From Actinomycetota bacterium (GTDB taxonomy: Bacteria; Actinomycetota; Actinomycetes; Nanopelagicales; Nanopelagicaceae), in NCBI GenBank assembly GCA_009702205.1, contig WLIM01000026.1, forward strand, positions 1 through 10,528: DNA of 10,528 bases. Reading direction: 5' to 3'. Within the stretch, counting starts at the first letter, position 1. Every line of letters starts with the position of its first letter. A program made the position numbers and the translations under genes. The notes beneath the pieces were generated by a model. That model had not been told where the DNA came from. It saw nothing but the letters and a program-made list of their open reading frames with translations, and ran no database searches. This document shows positions 6,632-10,528 of this stretch, piece after piece.

Positions 6632-8623
6632 TTAAATCTGGATTCGATTTGCAACAGCTGCTAAAACTTCAGCAATTGCATCATCAACAGAGATTCCATT
6701 TTTCTGTTCGCCATTGCGATATCTAAACGAAACTGCTCCCGCTTTTTGATCTTCCTCGCCTGCAATCATCATGAATGGAATTTTCTCAAGTTGAGCGCTA
6801 CGCACTTTCTTCTGCATGCGATCATCAGAAGCATCAATATCTACACGTATTCCTGCTTTGCGCATTTTGGTTATAACTTCTTCCAAATAAGGAGTGAAAG
6901 TATCCGCTACTGGAATTCCTCGAACCTGAACTGGAGCTAACCACGGAGGGAAGGCGCCGGCATAGTGTTCGGTTAAAACACCAAAGAATCTTTCAATCGA
7001 ACCAAATAGCGCACGGTGAATCATCACAGGTTGTTGTCTAGAACCATCTGATGCTTGGTATTCCAAATCAAATCTCTGTGGCAGCTGGAAATCAACTTGA
7101 ATTGTGGACATCTGCCAAGTTCTACCAATTGCATCTTTAGCCTGGACTGAAATCTTTGGACCATAGAAAGCGGCGCCACCGGGATCTAATACAAGTTCTA
7201 AATTCTGTTTCGTTGCTGCGATACGAAGAGCTTCTGTTGCTGCTTCCCAATCTTCATCAGCGCCAACGGATTTCTCTGGATTCTTTGTTGAAAGTTCTAG
7301 ATAGAAATCTTCAAGGCCATAATCTCGCAGCAAATTAAGTACGAATGTCAGCAAACTATCCAATTCACCTAGCATCTGATCTTTGGTGCAGTAGATGTGC
7401 GCGTCATCTTGAGTAAAACCACGAGCGCGAGTTAGGCCGTGAATTACTCCAGATTTTTCGTAACGGTAAACTGTTCCAAACTCAAATAGTCGAAGTGGAA
7501 GTTCGCGATACGACCTAGATGAAGATTTGTAAATAAGGTTATGGAACGGGCAGTTCATAGGCTTCATGTAATACTTTTGACCTGCGCGCTTAATAGTGCC
7601 ATCCGCGTGAAGTTCTTCATCCATGACCATCGGTGGATACATGCCTTCGGAATACCACTGCAAGTGGCCTGAAGTTTCAAACAGTGCGGCCTTAGTTAAA
7701 TGTGGTGAATAAACAAATTGATAATTCTCTTCTTCGTGCCGACGTCTTGAATAATCTTCCATGGCTCGGCGAATAATTCCGCCTTTTGGATGGAACACTG
7801 CAAGTCCAGAACCAACTTCTTCAGGGAAAGAGAAGAGATCTAACTCAGTTCCGAGTCGACGATGATCGCGCTTTTCCGCCTCTGCCAATAAATTCAAATA
7901 TCCATCTAGCGCTTCTTGTGATGGCCAAGCTGTGCCATAAATACGTTGCAGCATTGGATTCTTCTCGGAACCTCGCCAATATGCAGCAGCGGTGCGCATT
8001 AATTTAAATGCTGGAATATGTTTTGTTGAAGGTAGATGTGGACCTCGACATAAATCACTCCATGCGGGTTGACCATCGCGCCCCAAGTTGTCGTAGATAG
8101 TTAATTCGCCAGCTCCGACTTCGACACTTGATTCATCATCGGTCGCTGTTGATTTAAGACCAATTAGTTCACATTTAAATGGCTCGTGTGCAAGTTCAGC
8201 AAGGGCTTCTTTATCTGTGACAACTCTTCGACGAAATCTCTGACCGGCTTTAATAATTTTACGCATGGAAGATTCGAGTTTTTCCAGATCATCTGGATTA
8301 AATGGTTTTAGCGGATCAAAATCATAATAAAAGCCATCTGTAATTGGTGGCCCAATTCCTAATTTAGTTTCTGGAAAAACTTCCTGTACTGCTTGAGCCA
8401 TGACATGCGCTGTCGAATGTCGCAAGACCGAAAGCCCCTCGGGCGAATCAATGCTCACTGACTCAACAACATCCCCATCTTTAAGCTCGCTCCATAAATC
8501 TTTGAGATCGCCATTAATCTTGCAGACAACAACATCATTTTTTTCGGCAAATAACTGGGTAGGGCGAATTTCAGACTCGACGCTGCGTTTCTCGCCATTT
8601 ACTGAAATAGAAATATTTGCCAC
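6632..8623 (-). CDS. thrS: Threonyl-tRNA synthetase
   Basis: ThrS charges tRNA-Thr with threonine and edits mischarged Ser-tRNA-Thr in the cytosol. The 663-residue chain has all the usual parts. A TGS domain occupies about 1-60. The editing domain has HSTAH (His69, His73) and the CRGPH pair (Cys192, His196). The class II catalytic core holds the zinc ligands Cys358 (MNCPFH), His409 (DDAHIY) and His536 (MIHRALFGS), spaced almost as in the E. coli enzyme. Motif 2 appears as FGTVYRYEKSG plus GLTRARGFTQDD, and motif 3 as HRALFGSIERF. A C-terminal anticodon-binding domain starts near residue 565. Translation starts at GTG (8621-8623), 4 bp after the pabBC stop, with GGTAGG about 10 nt upstream. 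It is slightly longer than E. coli ThrS because of a small insertion in the core. No T-box leader is possible at this internal position. Confidence 0.98.
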   Translation of the reverse strand: MANISISVNGEKRSVESEIRPTQLFAEKNDVVVCKINGDLKDLWSELKDGDVVESVSIDSPEGLSVLRHSTAHVMAQAVQEVFPETKLGIGPPITDGFYYDFDPLKPFNPDDLEKLESSMRKIIKAGQRFRRRVVTDKEALAELAHEPFKCELIGLKSTATDDESSVEVGAGELTIYDNLGRDGQPAWSDLCRGPHLPSTKHIPAFKLMRTAAAYWRGSEKNPMLQRIYGTAWPSQEALDGYLNLLAEAEKRDHRRLGTELDLFSFPEEVGSGLAVFHPKGGIIRRAMEDYSRRRHEEENYQFVYSPHLTKAALFETSGHLQWYSEGMYPPMVMDEELHADGTIKRAGQKYYMKPMNCPFHNLIYKSSSRSYRELPLRLFEFGTVYRYEKSGVIHGLTRARGFTQDDAHIYCTKDQMLGELDSLLTFVLNLLRDYGLEDFYLELSTKNPEKSVGADEDWEAATEALRIAATKQNLELVLDPGGAAFYGPKISVQAKDAIGRTWQMSTIQVDFQLPQRFDLEYQASDGSRQQPVMIHRALFGSIERFFGVLTEHYAGAFPPWLAPVQVRGIPVADTFTPYLEEVITKMRKAGIRVDIDASDDRMQKKVRSAQLEKIPFMMIAGEEDQKAGAVSFRYRNGEQKNGISVDDAIAEVLAAVANRIQI

Positions 8624-8627
8624 GCGC

Positions 8628-10328
8628 TTAGCCTACCGAATTAGCTTGCAATATTTCCCGCAATTTAACCGCCCACTGCTTACTGATTTCATCCTCTTGC
8701 AATTTTCGCCCTGCAATCTCGCTAATGGGTTGTGAAATCCGAAGAGCCGAAAGCGCGAATGCGTGTGTGGCCCTTTCTAGCTCTGACGCAGATATTTCAC
8801 TTTCGATAGCTAAGCCATTGAAAATAACTAATCCCCTAATAATTCCTGGAAGCACACCAGAATCTAGGCTTGGAGTTACCCATAAATTATCGATGCGGAA
8901 AACATAATTAGAGATTGCGCCTTCGCAGACCATCTTCTCCTGATTAATAATGATTACTTCATCAAAGCCATCGACGCGCGCATCCGTTAACATTCTTAGA
9001 TTATCGCTATATGGAAACACTTTATGCGCTTTGGCGGAAACATCCACCACACAATCTCTTATTCCTACCTTCGCGCTGTTCTTTGATTCAACATATGGAT
9101 CTAGTGATACTTGAAAAGTCTCGCCAAAGGTTAGTCGTAACCTACCTAATTCAATTTGATCTAACCTTCCGATTTTCTCAAAAATCTCTCGATCACTCGG
9201 CACTGAAAATCCCAAAGCGAGAGCGCTATTCCGTGCCCGATCCAAATGTTCGCGCAATAACTGTGGCGTACCATTTTCAACGCGAATAGTTTCAAATAAC
9301 CCTGAACCAAACGGCCAACGATCGCTTCGCAAACCACCTGCGATAGAAAGTAACTTCGATGCTTTTAGCTCCGTCTCTTCCCACTCGGAAGACGGATCAC
9401 TTGCCCAAGTAATTCCAGCGCCTGTGCCAAATTTCAAAATACTTCCACTCTTCCAGAAGATTCGAATTGCAACACTTAAAACGCACTCGGTGCCTTCAAT
9501 CCATCCGAGTGCTCCGCAATAAGGGCCTCTAGTACTTGGTTCTTCTTGGGCTATCAATTGAATGGCTGTGTATTTAGGAGTTCCACTTACTGAACCAGGT
9601 GGCAGAACATTTTCGAAAATTTGACCCCAACTTACCTCACTCGACACTTCGCCAACTACATCTGAAACTAAGTGCTCCAAACCCGGGTGCAATTCTGCGC
9701 GAAGTAGTTCTTTAACTTTTACTGTTCCAGGTCGGCAGATTCTTCCGAAATCATTTCGCATTAGATCTACAATCATTATGTTCTCGGATTTATCTTTCTC
9801 TGAAAAATTAGAACCAGTCTCGGCCAATTTACGTGTTCCCTTTATTGGGCTTGTCTTAAGCTCGAAACCTGTTCGGGAGATAAACAGTTCGGGCGACGCC
9901 GAAGCAATTTCAAAATCTGGAAGCCTTAGAAATGAGGAATTGGGTGCGGGATTCTTCGTTAGAAGTTTGGCAAAAAGTGGAGCTAGTGAAAGCTTGCTAT
10001 CAATTTCGGTCTTCAATATTCGACAGGCATTTACTTGATAAACATTTCCAAGTTCGATCTCACTTCGAATTTTCTCAACATAATTCTCATACTCACTCTG
10101 CGAGAGTGTGCTCTCCCAAACCCCCGTGAGGCCAAGCCACTCTTCGACCTTTGGAAATGCCACTCCCCTAGCAACGCTTGCAAATTTCGCGAAGGTGTAT
10201 TTTCCTTCAAAAGTTGTTGTCACAGCCCAGAATCCACCATCGTTTAGAACGGCAGGGTCACTACTTATTTCGATTAAATCGGTCGCTAAAATCCCATTCA
10301 TCCAGAAGAAGGGCTGGTTATTTTCCAC
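8628..10328 (-). CDS. pabBC: Fused aminodeoxychorismate synthase component I and aminodeoxychorismate lyase (PabB-PabC)
   Basis: One 566-residue polypeptide covers two steps from chorismate to 4-aminobenzoate for folate. Residues about 1-330 are PabB. PIKGTRK carries Lys163, the residue that separates PabB from TrpE (Ala there); DLMRNDFGRI, PGSVSGTPK and GTGAGITWASDP are further family blocks. Residues about 336-566 are PabC, a class IV aminotransferase-fold lyase beginning at WPFGSGLFETIRV. The likely PLP lysine is Lys436 in KAHKVF: it sits 19 residues before FDEVI, the same distance as from Lys159 to ADEA in E. coli PabC. EGAISNYVF and PGIIRG are PLP-phosphate contacts. The PabA glutaminase is not in this window. 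The start is GTG at 10326-10328 with no strong ribosome site; ATG at codon 10 is the alternative. A possible TAATTT -10 element lies at 10354-10359, without a matching -35. Confidence 0.95.
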   Translation of the reverse strand: MENNQPFFWMNGILATDLIEISSDPAVLNDGGFWAVTTTFEGKYTFAKFASVARGVAFPKVEEWLGLTGVWESTLSQSEYENYVEKIRSEIELGNVYQVNACRILKTEIDSKLSLAPLFAKLLTKNPAPNSSFLRLPDFEIASASPELFISRTGFELKTSPIKGTRKLAETGSNFSEKDKSENIMIVDLMRNDFGRICRPGTVKVKELLRAELHPGLEHLVSDVVGEVSSEVSWGQIFENVLPPGSVSGTPKYTAIQLIAQEEPSTRGPYCGALGWIEGTECVLSVAIRIFWKSGSILKFGTGAGITWASDPSSEWEETELKASKLLSIAGGLRSDRWPFGSGLFETIRVENGTPQLLREHLDRARNSALALGFSVPSDREIFEKIGRLDQIELGRLRLTFGETFQVSLDPYVESKNSAKVGIRDCVVDVSAKAHKVFPYSDNLRMLTDARVDGFDEVIIINQEKMVCEGAISNYVFRIDNLWVTPSLDSGVLPGIIRGLVIFNGLAIESEISASELERATHAFALSALRISQPISEIAGRKLQEDEISKQWAVKLREILQANSVG

Positions 10329-10386
10329 GGGGCAACGGTAGATGACGCGAAGGAAATTAACCCGATATCACGTGGGATCTTGCGCT

Positions 10387-10416
10387 TTGGCGCTTGCCCG
10401 TTTGTTGCGCTAGATT
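10387..10416 (+). promoter_or_regulatory. Possible promoter of tRNA-Gly
   Basis: TTGGCG (10387-10392) and TAGATT (10411-10416) are separated by 18 bp, a tolerable sigma-70-type pair with the TAnnnT -10 pattern common in actinobacteria. Transcription would start near 10423, about 32 nt before the tRNA. This is one of several loose matches in a 126 bp gap that must also hold any pabBC promoter. Confidence 0.3.
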
Positions 10417-10454
10417 TGCCCTCTTGATTCTGCAGAAATGTGGATTGCAAGAAT

Positions 10455-10527
10455 GCGGACGTAGCGCAGTTGGTAGCGCGGAACCTTGCCAAGGTTCAGG
10501 TCGCCGGTTCGAACCCGGTCGTCCGCT
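10455..10527 (+). tRNA. tRNA-Gly (anticodon GCC)
   Basis: A full cloverleaf can be folded. The acceptor stem GCGGACG pairs 7 of 7 with CGTCCGC (10520-10526), with discriminator T at 10527. The D stem is GCGC/GCGC. The anticodon stem GAACC/GGTTC encloses the loop TTGCCAA, with anticodon GCC at 10488-10490. The T arm is GCCGG-TTCGAAC-CCGGT with one G-U pair. A U discriminator fits bacterial tRNA-Gly. The window ends on a C at 10528, which could be the first base of an encoded CCA, but this cannot be decided here. The gene is divergent from pabBC. Confidence 0.97.
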
Positions 10528-10528
10528 C

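Noticed and set aside
9003..9025. Possible loss of the PLP lysine in the PabC half
   Set aside because: The expected K-x-x-N-R pattern is missing, but counting back from FDEVI places Lys436 in the same position as E. coli PabC Lys159, so the catalytic lysine is probably present.
10298..10492. 64-residue minus-strand frame between pabBC and the tRNA
   Set aside because: It runs through the tRNA-Gly gene and into the start of pabBC and has no motif; a chance frame.
1..10528. Mobile element, CRISPR, phage or defence system
   Set aside because: I saw no transposase, integrase, long inverted or direct repeats, or unknown multi-gene cassette. Nearly all sequence is explained by housekeeping genes.

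Overview
The window looks like a chromosomal housekeeping segment of a low-GC, streamlined actinobacterium. Every protein gene is intact except pdxT, which the left edge cuts. Three things point to Actinobacteria: the order thrS, HIT phosphorylase, pgsA, acyltransferase, pimA, ..., pdxS, pdxT (from memory, the order also seen around Rv2614c to Rv2604c in Mycobacterium tuberculosis and around the Streptomyces pimA locus); a phosphatidylinositol phosphate synthase; and a phosphatidylinositol mannosyltransferase. The AT-leaning base composition, very short gaps, 4-8 bp gene overlaps and frequent GTG starts fit small-genome planktonic Actinobacteria such as the freshwater acI group (Nanopelagicales: Planktophila, Nanopelagicus). 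That placement is inferred from style and content, not from a database match.

Layout from right to left, in the direction of transcription of most genes. At the right edge a tRNA-Gly(GCC) gene lies on the + strand and diverges from the rest. A long minus-strand series then begins with a fused pabB-pabC gene (4-aminobenzoate synthesis for folate), thrS (threonyl-tRNA synthetase) and a HIT-family nucleotide phosphorylase. A + strand gene interrupts the series at about 5523-6113. It encodes a protein that resembles the G domain of elongation factor G but lacks the P-loop and the NKxD motif. The minus-strand series resumes with pgsA (phosphatidylinositol phosphate synthase), a PatA-like acyltransferase, pimA, a short LemA-like membrane protein, a DUF3048 lipoprotein, pdxS and the 5' part of pdxT.

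How the genes work together. pgsA, the acyltransferase and pimA form a contiguous, translationally coupled cassette for making phosphatidylinositol and the first phosphatidylinositol mannosides of the envelope. The LemA-like and DUF3048 proteins continue the same overlapping chain and are probably envelope-associated, with unknown roles. PdxS and PdxT together form the pyridoxal 5'-phosphate synthase. The PabC half of the folate fusion is itself a PLP enzyme.

The window is nearly all coding; the longest non-coding stretch is about 126 bp, next to the tRNA. I see no mobile elements, CRISPR arrays, phage genes or long repeats. The only part that is not standard is the pseudo-GTPase-like gene placed antisense inside the cluster.
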